Assembly (NCBI RefSeq): GCF_003943415.1
Contig: NZ_RJPK01000001.1
Coordinates: 62,001-126,000, forward strand
Direction of reading: 5' to 3'
DNA from: Streptococcus oralis
Lineage (GTDB): Bacteria; Bacillota; Bacilli; Lactobacillales; Streptococcaceae
Length of the DNA: 64,000 nucleotides
Shown: positions 30,354 to 38,735 of the stretch, piece after piece
Layout: each line of letters starts with the position of its first letter
Numbering within the stretch: position 1 is the stretch's first letter
Position numbers and translations under genes: made by a program
The notes under the pieces: model-generated
Seen by the model: only the letters and a program-made list of their open reading frames with translations
Told to the model about the DNA's origin: nothing
The model's database searches: none

Positions 30354-31082
30354 ATGAAAATTTTAATACCAACAGCAAAAGAAATGAACACAGACCATCC
30401 TTGTATTGAAGCGCTCCCTTTGAGGGAAGAAAGTCAGGCAGTCCTTGATTCACTGGCGCACTACCCAGCTAGTGAATTAGAGACCTTTTATAAGGTATCT
30501 GCCGAGAAAGCAGAAGAAGAGTACGCTCATATTCAAGCTCTAAAAGATCACAGGGCTAAGAACTATCCAGCCTTGAAACTCTTCGATGGTCTCATGTATC
30601 GCCACATCAAACGAGATGGCTTAACCGAGGCTGAACAAACCTATCTTGAAAATCATGTCCTAATTACCTCGGCTTTATACGGTGTTGTCCCCGCCTTGTC
30701 GCCCATGGCTCCTCATCGTTTGGACTTCTTGATGAAGTTAAAAGTTGCTGGTAAGACTTTAAAGAGTCATTGGAAGTCAGCCTATGATGAGGCACTACAG
30801 GATGAGGACTTGATATTCTCACTCCTATCATCAGAGTTTGAAACCGTATTTTCGAAGGGAATCATAGAAAAGATGGTGACCTTCAAATTTATGGAGGACA
30901 AGGCAGGCCAGTTGAAAATCCACTCAACCATTTCAAAAAAAGCCCGTGGTGCTTTTTTGACCGCCTTGATAGAGGGGCAAGTCCATACAGTCGAACAAGC
31001 TCGCAAGCTCAGTTTTGCAGGTTTTGACTACCGACCTGATTTATCAAGTGATTTAGAACTCGTCTTTGTGAAACAAGCATAA
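30354..31082 (+). CDS. yaaA: Peroxide stress protein YaaA (DUF328)
   Basis: 242 aa. MKILIPTAKEM at the N-terminus, LFDGLMYRHI, ITSALYGVVPALSPM and KKARGAFLTALI are characteristic of the YaaA family, which in E. coli limits free iron and DNA damage during peroxide stress; the fold binds DNA. This matters in a catalase-negative, H2O2-producing streptococcus (inference). No Shine-Dalgarno sequence is present; see the promoter. Closed by a bidirectional terminator. Confidence 0.9.
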   Translation: MKILIPTAKEMNTDHPCIEALPLREESQAVLDSLAHYPASELETFYKVSAEKAEEEYAHIQALKDHRAKNYPALKLFDGLMYRHIKRDGLTEAEQTYLENHVLITSALYGVVPALSPMAPHRLDFLMKLKVAGKTLKSHWKSAYDEALQDEDLIFSLLSSEFETVFSKGIIEKMVTFKFMEDKAGQLKIHSTISKKARGAFLTALIEGQVHTVEQARKLSFAGFDYRPDLSSDLELVFVKQA

Positions 31083-31107
31083 AACCAGCTCATTCGAGCT
31101 GGTTTTA
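31082..31107. terminator. Bidirectional terminator between yaaA and the FMN reductase gene
   Basis: 11-bp perfect stem AAAACCAGCTC / GAGCTGGTTTT with a 4-nt loop; the T/A ends serve both convergent genes. Confidence 0.9.
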
Positions 31108-31114
31108 TGCTTGA

Positions 31115-31663
31115 TTAGTTGATGGCTGCAAGAAGGTCGTCAGCTTGTTTTGCAAGTGATGAAGCAGTTGCTTCTTCTAACACCAATTTTCCGTCTGCCC
31201 AAGCAGAGTCATTGACACGCGCGGCAGTAAAGTCGCCAACGACTTGTGTACGGATAAATGGCAAGAGGTCTTTGTAAATCGCAAAGAGTTGCTCGTGACC
31301 TGCATTGGCTACAGAAGAGACAGTAACAAACTTGTCTTGAAGGGCAGAAGCACTACGTGTATCTGTCAAGTCAAGGGCGCGCGAGAGCCAGTCAAGCAAG
31401 TTCTTCACTGTTCCAGGGATAGAGAAGTTGTAGACTGGAGAGAAAATCCAGATAGCATCGGCAGCAAGGACAGCCTCGCGAGCAGCAGCTACAGCTGGAT
31501 GAGTCGGAACTTCAAGATCTTGGCTGAAGAGGGGAACAGCAGAGTAATCAAGATAGCTAACTTCCGCTTTTCCAGCAAGTGCTTTCTCAGCTTCGAGGGC
31601 CATTTGGTGGTTGAAAGAACCTTGGCGAAGTGAACCGACGATAAATAATACTTTTTTAGACAT
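31115..31663 (-). CDS. NADPH-dependent FMN reductase family protein
   Basis: 182-aa flavodoxin-fold protein. GSLRQGSFNHQMA binds the FMN phosphate and SPVYNFSIPGTVKNLLDWLSR is the conserved flavin-ring region (shown in two parts of the 75-100 stretch). Typical of YieF/ChrR/azoreductase-like quinone or FMN reductases. AAAGGAGACACATC precedes the ATG. An inverted repeat upstream (31690-31705) may be its operator. Confidence 0.9.
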   Translation of the reverse strand: MSKKVLFIVGSLRQGSFNHQMALEAEKALAGKAEVSYLDYSAVPLFSQDLEVPTHPAVAAAREAVLAADAIWIFSPVYNFSIPGTVKNLLDWLSRALDLTDTRSASALQDKFVTVSSVANAGHEQLFAIYKDLLPFIRTQVVGDFTAARVNDSAWADGKLVLEEATASSLAKQADDLLAAIN

Positions 31664-31689
31664 GATGTGTCTCCTTTTAGTTAAAAATT

Positions 31690-31705
31690 AAAGAGTGAAC
31701 TCTTT
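31690..31705. promoter_or_regulatory. Inverted repeat, candidate operator of the FMN reductase gene
   Basis: AAAGAGT-GA-ACTCTTT, a perfect 7-bp inverted repeat about 27 nt upstream of the minus-strand start and just downstream of a plausible promoter (TTGCTA, 17 nt, TAACAT on the minus strand). The position suits repressor binding; the regulator is unknown. Confidence 0.45.
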
Positions 31706-31876
31706 TGTTACCGTCTATGTTACAACAAATAATACTAATTAGCAATAATTTTGCTCAGCTAAGTTTACTTGTTAGGGGTGGAAAAACTTAGTTCTGAGAA
31801 AGCAGTATTTGATAGACAGACAAATATTGTATTTAATTTCAAGGGGAAAAGAATCTTAGAATGTTCTTGTCTTCAC

Positions 31877-31905
31877 TTGTAATAAAGGAAGAGAGATGGT
31901 AAAAT
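31877..31905 (+). promoter_or_regulatory. Promoter of the DUF5590 gene (predicts a leaderless GTG-start mRNA)
   Basis: TTGTAA (31877-31882), 17-nt spacer, TG-G-TAAAAT (31900-31905). The GTG start at 31912 is exactly 7 nt after the -10 box. Confidence 0.65.
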
Positions 31906-31911
31906 AGACGA

Positions 31912-32403
31912 GTGAAACTAAGACAGAAAAACGCAAAAAACAAGCTACTTTTACAGTATGGAATCGGCATTACTTTAGTATTACTAGTCATGACCACTTC
32001 CTTCCTTTATCTGATTTCTCTCAGTATGAAGCCCTATCAGGATGCTAGGGTTGAAGGAGAAAAACTGGCCAAGCAGTATGCAGAATTGGAAAAGGTAGAT
32101 CAGGTTGATTTTTATAATGGACTAGAAGGTTATTACAGCGTACTGGGGCATAATAAAAAACAAGAGGCCATTGCCGTACTGATTGAAAAGAATGACCACA
32201 AGATTTACGTTTATCAGCTAGATAAGGGGATTTCTCAAGACAAGGCGGCGACGATTTCGAGGGAAAAAGGAGCTAGCGACATTGACAAAGTCACCTTTGG
32301 TCGCTATCAGGACAAGCCGATTTGGGAAGTTAAGTCAGGAAACCAGTACTATCTGGTCGACTTTGAAACAGGAGCAGTGATCCAATTAAAGGAGGACATA
32401 TGA
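31912..32403 (+). CDS. DUF5590 (YpmB-like) membrane-anchored protein
   Basis: 163 aa. A short basic N-terminus, one transmembrane helix (about residues 16-37), then two PepSY-like modules ending in YYLVDFETGAVIQL. YpmB-type proteins sit next to aspC in many Firmicutes, as here. The start is GTG; no in-frame ATG lies upstream of the membrane helix and no ribosome binding site is present. The stop overlaps the aspC start (ATGA). Confidence 0.82.
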   Translation: MKLRQKNAKNKLLLQYGIGITLVLLVMTTSFLYLISLSMKPYQDARVEGEKLAKQYAELEKVDQVDFYNGLEGYYSVLGHNKKQEAIAVLIEKNDHKIYVYQLDKGISQDKAATISREKGASDIDKVTFGRYQDKPIWEVKSGNQYYLVDFETGAVIQLKEDI

Positions 32404-33578
32404 AACTATCCAAACGTGTACTAGAAATGGAAGAAAGCGTCACTCTAGCTAGTGATGCAAGAGCCAAGGCATTAAAAGCTCAAGGAAAGGATGTTCTTTT
32501 TTTAACCTTGGGACAGCCTGATTTTCATACTCCTGAAAATATTCAGAATGCAGCGGTGGAAGCGATTCGAGATGGACGAGCTTCCTTTTATACAGTTGCT
32601 TCAGGCCTACCAGAGTTAAAAGCAGCGGTTAATACCTATTTTGAACGCCATTATGGGTATTCTGTAGCAGCTAACGAGGTTACCTTTGCCACTGGTGCCA
32701 AGTTCTCTCTCTACACCTTCTTTATGGCTGTGGTCAATCCAGGTGATGAGGTCATCATCCCTACACCATACTGGGTCAGCTATGGAGACCAGGTCAAGAT
32801 GGCAGAAGGTGTGCCAGTCTTTGTTCAGGCCAAGGAAGACAATCACTTTAAAGTAACAGTAGAGCAGCTAGAAGCGGCCCGAACAGCTAAGACCAAGGTC
32901 TTGGTTCTCAATTCACCATCGAATCCGACCGGTATGATATACTCTCGTGAGGAACTCTTGGCCATCGGAAATTGGGCTGTTGAACATGATGTCCTTATCC
33001 TAGCAGATGATATTTATGGTCGTTTGGTTTATAACGGGAATGAATTTGTTCCAATCTCTAGTCTGTCAGAAGCCATTCGCAAGCAAACCTTCGTGATTAA
33101 CGGTGTATCTAAGGCCTATGCCATGACTGGTTGGCGGGTAGGTTATGCTGTGGGAAATCCTGAGATTATCGCTGCTATGAGCAAATTGACAGGACAAACG
33201 ACTTCAAATCTGACAGCAGTATCTCAATATGCAACGATTGAGGCGCTGACTGGACCGCAAGACTCTGTTGAAACCATGCGCCAAGCCTTTGAAGAACGTT
33301 TGAATACCATTTATCCACTCTTGTGCCAAGTGCCAGGATTTGAAGTTGTCAAGCCCCAAGGAGCCTTCTATCTTTTCCCAAATGTTAAAAAAGCGATGGA
33401 GATGAAGGGTTATACTGATGTGACAGAGTTTACAACGGCTATTCTCGAAGAAGTCGGCCTTGCCTTGATTACAGGAGCTGGATTTGGAGCACCAGAAAAT
33501 GTTCGTCTCAGCTATGCCACCGACTTGGATACATTAAAAGAAGCTATTCGTCGCTTGCATCAATTTATGGAAAAATAA
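32400..33578 (+). CDS. aspC: Pyridoxal-phosphate-dependent aspartate aminotransferase
   Basis: 392-aa class I aminotransferase, subgroup I-gamma/AspB type. PLP-binding Lys in SKAYAMTGWR, SPSNPTG and the C-terminal carboxylate-binding Arg in ENVRLSYA. Interconverts aspartate and oxaloacetate, supplying Asp for the asparaginyl-tRNA synthetase reaction chain; asnS follows. GGAGGACAT inside the upstream gene serves the overlapping start. Confidence 0.9.
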   Translation: MKLSKRVLEMEESVTLASDARAKALKAQGKDVLFLTLGQPDFHTPENIQNAAVEAIRDGRASFYTVASGLPELKAAVNTYFERHYGYSVAANEVTFATGAKFSLYTFFMAVVNPGDEVIIPTPYWVSYGDQVKMAEGVPVFVQAKEDNHFKVTVEQLEAARTAKTKVLVLNSPSNPTGMIYSREELLAIGNWAVEHDVLILADDIYGRLVYNGNEFVPISSLSEAIRKQTFVINGVSKAYAMTGWRVGYAVGNPEIIAAMSKLTGQTTSNLTAVSQYATIEALTGPQDSVETMRQAFEERLNTIYPLLCQVPGFEVVKPQGAFYLFPNVKKAMEMKGYTDVTEFTTAILEEVGLALITGAGFGAPENVRLSYATDLDTLKEAIRRLHQFMEK

Positions 33579-33585
33579 AACTTAG

Positions 33586-33614
33586 AATCTTCGCCTTTTC
33601 AGCGAAGATTTTTT
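33586..33614 (+). terminator. Terminator after aspC
   Basis: 9-bp stem AATCTTCGC / GCGAAGATT, 7-nt loop, TTTT. Confidence 0.88.
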
Positions 33615-33670
33615 GTAACGAAAATCTCACGAATTTTCTCTAGTAGAACCTAGCTATCACAGTCTATTTA

Positions 33671-33679
33671 TGGTAAAAT
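33671..33679 (+). promoter_or_regulatory. Extended -10 promoter of asnS
   Basis: TG-G-TAAAAT with a leader of about 45 nt; too short for a T-box, and no T-box motif is seen. Confidence 0.6.
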
Positions 33680-33730
33680 AGTGGGTAATGATGTCTTCGG
33701 ACAAGTTAAACGAAAAAAGGAAGATAGATT

Positions 33731-35074
33731 ATGACAAAACGTGTAACGATTATCGATGTAAAAGACTACGTTGGTCAAGAAGTGACCATTGGAGCCTGGG
33801 TTGCCAACAAATCTGGAAAAGGGAAAATTGCCTTCTTGCAATTACGTGATGGGACAGCCTTCTTCCAAGGAGTTGCCTTCAAACCAAACTTTATTGAAAA
33901 GTTCGGTGAGGAAGTGGGTCTAGAGAAGTTTGATACGATTAAACGCCTTAGCCAAGAAACTTCTGTTTATGTAACAGGAATTGTCAAAGAAGACGAACGT
34001 TCTAAGTTTGGCTATGAGTTGGATATTACAGACATCAAAGTGATTGGTGAATCTCAAGACTACCCAATCACTCCAAAAGAACACGGAACAGACTTCTTGA
34101 TGGACAACCGTCACTTGTGGCTCCGTTCTCGTAAGCAGGTGGCTGTGATGCAAATCCGTAACGCTATCATTTATGCAACTTATGAGTTCTTTGATAAGAA
34201 CGGCTTCTTGAAATTTGATAGCCCAATTCTTTCAGGAAATGCAGCAGAAGATTCTACAGAACTCTTCGAAACGGACTACTTTGGGACTCCAGCCTACTTG
34301 AGCCAGTCAGGTCAGCTTTATCTTGAAGCGGGTGCTATGGCCCTTGGTCGTGTCTTTGACTTTGGACCAGTATTCCGTGCTGAAAAATCAAAAACGCGTC
34401 GCCACTTAACTGAGTTCTGGATGATGGATGCGGAGTATTCTTACTTGACACATGACGAATCACTTGACTTGCAAGAAGCTTATGTTAAAGCTCTTCTTCA
34501 AGGTGTTCTTGACCGTGCTCCTCAAGCCTTGGAAACTTTGGAACGTGATACAGAACTTTTGAAACGCTATATTGCAGAGCCTTTCAAACGCATCACTTAC
34601 GATCAAGCCATTGACCTTTTGCAAGAGCATGAAAATGATGCTGATGCTGACTACGAGCATTTGGAACATGGAGATGACTTCGGTTCACCACACGAAACAT
34701 GGATTTCGAACCACTTTGGTGTACCAACCTTTGTTATCAACTACCCAGCAGCTATCAAGGCCTTCTACATGAAACCAGTTCCTGGAAATCCAGAGCGCGT
34801 GCTTTGTGCAGACTTGCTTGCACCAGAAGGATATGGAGAAATCATCGGTGGTTCTATGCGTGAGGAAGACTATGATGCCCTTGTCGCTAAGATGGAAGAA
34901 CTTGGAATGGATCGTACAGAATACGAATTCTACCTTGACCTTCGTAAATACGGTACAGTGCCACACGGTGGATTTGGTATCGGTATCGAGCGTATGGTAA
35001 CCTTCGCAGCAGGTACAAAACATATCCGCGAAGCGATTCCATTCCCACGTATGTTGCACCGTATCAAACCGTAA
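33731..35074 (+). CDS. asnS: Asparaginyl-tRNA synthetase
   Basis: 447-aa class IIb aminoacyl-tRNA synthetase: N-terminal OB-fold anticodon-binding domain (about 1-110), then the catalytic domain with motif 2 ([17 protein letters not shown]) and motif 3 (GFGIGIERM). The GIIGGS segment region near 375 contacts substrate. No terminator of its own is seen before the IS30-type element that begins within about 30 bp of the stop. Confidence 0.95.
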   Translation: MTKRVTIIDVKDYVGQEVTIGAWVANKSGKGKIAFLQLRDGTAFFQGVAFKPNFIEKFGEEVGLEKFDTIKRLSQETSVYVTGIVKEDERSKFGYELDITDIKVIGESQDYPITPKEHGTDFLMDNRHLWLRSRKQVAVMQIRNAIIYATYEFFDKNGFLKFDSPILSGNAAEDSTELFETDYFGTPAYLSQSGQLYLEAGAMALGRVFDFGPVFRAEKSKTRRHLTEFWMMDAEYSYLTHDESLDLQEAYVKALLQGVLDRAPQALETLERDTELLKRYIAEPFKRITYDQAIDLLQEHENDADADYEHLEHGDDFGSPHETWISNHFGVPTFVINYPAAIKAFYMKPVPGNPERVLCADLLAPEGYGEIIGGSMREEDYDALVAKMEELGMDRTEYEFYLDLRKYGTVPHGGFGIGIERMVTFAAGTKHIREAIPFPRMLHRIKP

Positions 35075-36155
35075 ACTAGTAAAAAGGCTAAATTTCAAGT
35101 TCAAGTTAGCCAGCAAGCAGTCTTCTCTGGGAGACTTGTAGTCCAAGCATCTTTTAGGATAGTTGTTGATCCAATTTTCGATGAAGGCGACTTCTTTAGG
35201 AGTCGTTTTCTTAGTACCTTTAGGCAACCATCTACGGATAAGCCTGTTGTGATTCTCATTGGTTCCCCTTTCCCAAGAGGCATAGGGGTGTGCATAGTAG
35301 ATATGTTCCTTAGAAATACATCAGACAAGCGGTTGAATTCGGCTCCATTATCTGCCGTGATGGAAAGAATCTTGTATTGTCTTAAGATGAGTTTTAGAGC
35401 CCGATTGACGGACTCAGCACTTTTATTTGGAATTAATCGAATAATTTGATGTCTGCTCCTTCGATCCGTCAAGACCAGCAAGCAGCAGTTTTTCGCTCTT
35501 GTCAGTAGGACCGTATCGATCTCGTAGTGCCCATTCTCCAAGCGAAGATTGATAGCCTTGGGACGCTGTTCGATGTATTTCCCAGCAGGTTTAAAGTTGG
35601 GACTAGCTTGTTTCTTGACAGTTTTTCCTTTTCTAGGATAAAGGAGATTCTGTTTGGTCCATCCCAATTTCCCATGATGAATCCAGTAGTAGATGGTTGA
35701 AATTCCCACTGTAACACCCTTAGCCTTGGCCATCATTTCAGGAGACAACTTTTGGTTATGATAGTGAAGAATCTTTTGCTTTAGTTCTTTGGTCAAGATT
35801 GGTTTCTTCACGGAGCGCTTCCGATTGGTTTCATAAACCATTTGAGCATAGTCGGCAGAATAAATCTTTTTGAAACGTCCTTTTCCAACACATTGTAAGA
35901 CTGTGATACGTTTGATTTCATTGTGGATGGTCTGAGGAGCTTTTCCAAGTAGAGAGGCGATTTCTCTATTTGATTTTCCTTCATTTTTCCATCGTTCGAT
36001 TAAACGACGGCTATGGATTGTCAAGTGTTTAGCTTCTGTAGTATAATTGTTTTGCATCTCTGTACCTTTCTTGTGTTTGTGGTGAACAACAAGTGTAACA
36101 CAGAGGTGTTTTCTTATGCCTATAACTAGATTTCATTTGACAATATTGACTAGTT
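35075..36155. mobile_element. IS30-family insertion sequence (IS1239-like), degraded
   Basis: About 1.1 kb between asnS and metK, carrying one transposase gene on the minus strand. The outer limits are approximate: the hexamer ACTAGT occurs just outside both sides (about 35077 and 36151), but convincing terminal inverted repeats could not be aligned by eye. The transposase is frameshifted, so the copy is probably not autonomous. Confidence 0.7.
35101..36057 (-). pseudogene. IS30-family transposase, frameshifted
   Basis: The N-terminal two thirds read normally: helix-turn-helix (NREIASLLGKAPQTI), then the DDE core with EIDTVLL and TADNGAEF. After LSDVF the frame changes near 35311-35316: one base appears missing in a T run, giving LRNISTMHTP instead of the expected KEHIYYAHPYASWERGTNEN, which is found in the next frame and continues to NYPKRCLDYKSPRED at about 35120. 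The third catalytic Glu lies in the shifted part (WERGTNEN), so the in-frame 318-aa product lacks it. Programmed frameshifting is possible but not expected in this family. Confidence 0.85.
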
Positions 36156-36273
36156 GAACCAGCTCATTTTTAGGAAAGTTGGGTGGCTAACTTCATTATA
36201 GAATTTTCAGAATGGCTCCTTTTTGTTACTTTTCTTTAAGATTTTTCTAAAGAATGCAAAAAAAAATAAAAAG

Positions 36274-36282
36274 TGGTATAAT
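36274..36282 (+). promoter_or_regulatory. metK promoter
   Basis: TG-G-TATAAT; start of transcription expected near 36289, giving a ~245-nt leader. The 36058-36273 stretch otherwise holds the end of the IS element and AT-rich sequence with no gene. Confidence 0.7.
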
Positions 36283-36289
36283 GATAAGG

Positions 36290-36535
36290 TTATATAGTCC
36301 CGATAAGATGGTAGAAATTTCTATCAGTACTTTGTAACTCGCAAAGAATGATGGCTTCAAAGTCGCTTGTCATTCTACGGTTACCGCTATAATGCGGTCA
36401 CCCTATGCGCCTTACTAGCTTCAGAAATAAAAAAGTATTGTTTTTATTTCTTTCGCGTCGTAACTCTTAGACTATAGAAATACCTATCAGTACTTTGTAA
36501 CTCTATAACAATATTTTTTAAGGGGGGACATTTTT
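36290..36535 (+). promoter_or_regulatory. SMK box (SAM-III) riboswitch leader of metK, with internal duplication
   Basis: The 5' half matches the SMK core: GTCCC (36297-36301), GATGG hairpin, then CAGTACTTTGTAAC (to 36338). The Shine-Dalgarno GGGGGG at 36522-36527 followed by AC can pair with GTCCC, which is how SAM binding blocks metK translation in this class. Unusually, the 20-nt stretch at 36321-36340 recurs exactly at 36484-36503, each copy preceded by a TAGAAAT hairpin, with 143 nt of strongly folding sequence between (hairpins at about 36345-36375, 36379-36402 and 36422-36450). Confidence 0.85.
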
Positions 36536-37726
36536 ATGTCAGAACGTAAATTATTCACGTCTGAATCTGTATCTGAGGGGCATCCAGATAAGATTGCAGA
36601 CCAAATTTCAGATGCGATTTTGGATGCTATTTTAGCAAAGGATCCAGAGGCGCACGTTGCTGCTGAGACAGCTGTTTATACTGGTTCTGTCCACGTTTTT
36701 GGTGAAATTTCTACAAATGCCTATGTGGACATTAACCGTGTGGTTCGCGATACCATTGCAGAGATTGGTTATACGAATGCAGAATATGGTTTTTCTGCGG
36801 AAACAGTTGGAGTTCATCCATCGCTTGTTGAGCAATCACCAGATATCGCCCAAGGGGTTAACGAAGCCTTGGAGGTTCGTGGAAATGCAGATCAAGATCC
36901 GCTTGATTTGATTGGAGCTGGAGATCAAGGTCTTATGTTTGGATTTGCAGTGGATGAGACAGAGGAACTCATGCCATTACCAATCTCGCTTAGCCACAAA
37001 CTGGTTCGTCGTTTGGCAGAACTTCGTAAGTCTGGTGAAATCAGCTATCTCCGTCCAGATGCTAAATCACAAGTTACAGTTGAGTATGATGAAAATGACC
37101 GTCCAGTGCGTGTGGACACAGTCGTTATTTCAACTCAGCACGACCCAGAAGTCAGCAATGAACAAATTCACAATGATGTGATTAACAAGGTTATCAAAGA
37201 AGTTATCCCAGCCTCTTACTTGGATGAGCAAACAAAATTCTTCATCAATCCGACTGGGCGCTTTGTAATCGGTGGACCTCAAGGAGACTCAGGCTTGACT
37301 GGTCGTAAGATCATCGTGGACACTTATGGTGGCTACTCTCGTCATGGTGGAGGTGCCTTCTCTGGTAAGGATGCGACGAAGGTGGACCGTTCAGCCTCTT
37401 ATGCGGCTCGCTACATTGCCAAGAACATCGTTGCAGCAGGTCTTGCTAAGAAGGCAGAAGTGCAATTGGCCTACGCTATTGGTGTGGCGCAGCCTGTTTC
37501 TGTTCGTATAGATACTTTTGGTACTGGAACGGTAGCTGAAAGCAAGCTTGAAAAAGCAGCGCGTCAAATCTTTGACCTTCGCCCTGCAGGAATTATCCAA
37601 ATGCTGGACCTCAAACGTCCAATTTACCGTCAAACAGCGGCTTATGGACACATGGGACGTACAGATATTGACCTTCCATGGGAACGTTTGGACAAGGTAG
37701 ATGCTTTGAAAGAAGCTGTGAAATAA
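36536..37726 (+). CDS. metK: S-adenosylmethionine synthetase
   Basis: Makes SAM from methionine and ATP. 396 aa. [12 protein letters not shown] (ATP/metal binding), [10 protein letters not shown], and GGGAFSGKD (P-loop-like) are all conserved. The start is fixed by the GGGGGG Shine-Dalgarno, 8 nt upstream, which is sequestered by the riboswitch. Confidence 0.96.
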   Translation: MSERKLFTSESVSEGHPDKIADQISDAILDAILAKDPEAHVAAETAVYTGSVHVFGEISTNAYVDINRVVRDTIAEIGYTNAEYGFSAETVGVHPSLVEQSPDIAQGVNEALEVRGNADQDPLDLIGAGDQGLMFGFAVDETEELMPLPISLSHKLVRRLAELRKSGEISYLRPDAKSQVTVEYDENDRPVRVDTVVISTQHDPEVSNEQIHNDVINKVIKEVIPASYLDEQTKFFINPTGRFVIGGPQGDSGLTGRKIIVDTYGGYSRHGGGAFSGKDATKVDRSASYAARYIAKNIVAAGLAKKAEVQLAYAIGVAQPVSVRIDTFGTGTVAESKLEKAARQIFDLRPAGIIQMLDLKRPIYRQTAAYGHMGRTDIDLPWERLDKVDALKEAVK

Positions 37727-37731
37727 AACTA

Positions 37732-37762
37732 AAAGATTGGTAGAAACTACCAATCTTTTTTT
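37732..37762 (+). terminator. Terminator after metK
   Basis: 12-bp stem AAAGATTGGTAG / CTACCAATCTTT, loop AAA, long T-run. Confidence 0.92.
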
Positions 37763-37763
37763 G

Positions 37764-37788
37764 CAAAAGAAAACCAGCTTTTGGCTGG
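37764..37788 (-). terminator. Terminator of the DUF1827 gene (minus strand)
   Basis: On the minus strand: CCAGC, loop CAAAA, GCTGG, then TTTTCTTTT. Confidence 0.75.
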
Positions 37789-37793
37789 CTTTC

Positions 37794-38093
37794 TTATTTT
37801 GTAGGAATAGAAATTTCAATCAATTTATCGGAATAAAGCGTCTTGATATTAGCTTCATCGATATTATCTTTATCGATTTTGCGCTTCATGAAGAAGTCTT
37901 GGATGGTTTCGATTTCTGGTTCACGAATAGCGCGGTGTTTGTTGGAAATGAGGATTTCATAGTGAAGCGGAGCTTGTGTGAAAATCACATCTGTGTTCCC
38001 AGCTGAATAGACCTCAACAAGAGTTGCGTCAGTACTTTCTAATTGGCTTTTAACAAGTTGCGAGTGTGAATTAGTCGTGTTGATAAGCTTCAT
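37794..38093 (-). CDS. DUF1827 family protein
   Basis: 99-aa protein beginning MKLINTTNSHS, a family restricted to streptococci and relatives, with no known function. No membrane segment or cofactor motif. AGGAACTATT precedes the ATG on the minus strand. Confidence 0.78.
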   Translation of the reverse strand: MKLINTTNSHSQLVKSQLESTDATLVEVYSAGNTDVIFTQAPLHYEILISNKHRAIREPEIETIQDFFMKRKIDKDNIDEANIKTLYSDKLIEISIPTK

Positions 38094-38151
38094 AATAGTT
38101 CCTCCGATTTTCTAACTCTATTATAGCACTTTTTGGATAAAATCGTGTATT

Positions 38152-38604
38152 TTAGTCAATTCCATACTGGATTTTCCAAGCTTCAATTCCCCATTTGTGG
38201 CTACCACGTTTGAGTTTTTCTATTGCCTCGTCAATAGGAAACCAAGCAATATGATTAAAGTCTTCTAAAGGTTTTTGTACTTCTTGGAAAGAAATCGCTT
38301 CGTAGAGATAAGCTGGATTGTAGTAGTAGGTGTCACGGTGACGAGAGTAGAAATACTCATCAGCTTGTCCATAATAGGTTCCAATCTCAGCTGTAAAGCC
38401 AAGTTCTTCGATTAGTTCTCTCTTCAGTGCTTCTTGATGATCTTCGCCTGCTTCAATCTCTCCACCTGGCAAGAACCAAGCACCATTGGGAGCTTGAACT
38501 AGGACAATTTGTTTTTTTTCTGCATCCGGAATAACTGCGTACACACCATAGCGGGGCTGGTAGGTCACATTCTCTTTTTTATCACCAAAAGTTGGGTTTG
38601 CCAT
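38152..38604 (-). CDS. Nudix hydrolase
   Basis: 150 aa. A complete Nudix box GX5EX7REUXEEXGU: GGEIEAGEDHQEALKRELIEE (the first part and REL-EE glutamates visible at about residues 48-70). The substrate is unknown; probably a nucleoside-diphosphate-linked compound. Start: ATG 38604 is preceded by GAATGAGGA; the longer reading to 38667 adds a segment without a ribosome binding site. Confidence 0.86.
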   Translation of the reverse strand: MANPTFGDKKENVTYQPRYGVYAVIPDAEKKQIVLVQAPNGAWFLPGGEIEAGEDHQEALKRELIEELGFTAEIGTYYGQADEYFYSRHRDTYYYNPAYLYEAISFQEVQKPLEDFNHIAWFPIDEAIEKLKRGSHKWGIEAWKIQYGID

Positions 38605-38686
38605 TGCATTTTCCTCATTCTCTAGTATCTTTATTATTATCATAATGGACGAGGGGCAAGCTGTCAAGAATTTACAGTTATTTTAG

Positions 38687-38724
38687 TAAAAAAAGGTGCA
38701 GAAAATGATAGACTTCCTGCACCT
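38687..38724 (-). terminator. Terminator of clpE (minus strand)
   Basis: AGGTGCAG / CTGCACCT stem with a 15-nt loop, followed on the minus strand by a T-run. Confidence 0.85.
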
Positions 38725-38735
38725 GTTATATAGTT

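Noticed and set aside
33579..33730. T-box leader before asnS
   Set aside because: Only ~45 nt remain between promoter and gene; no T-box sequence or specifier hairpin.
34685..35227. 180-codon minus-strand frame over the end of asnS and the IS element
   Set aside because: Its first ~45 codons are the shifted C-terminal part of the IS30 transposase; the rest is antisense asnS.
36345..36483. The hairpins of the metK leader insert as an intrinsic terminator
   Set aside because: The longest stem (AGAAATAAAAA / TTTTTATTTCT) is all A/T except at the ends and is followed by TTCGCG rather than a T-run; SMK control is translational.
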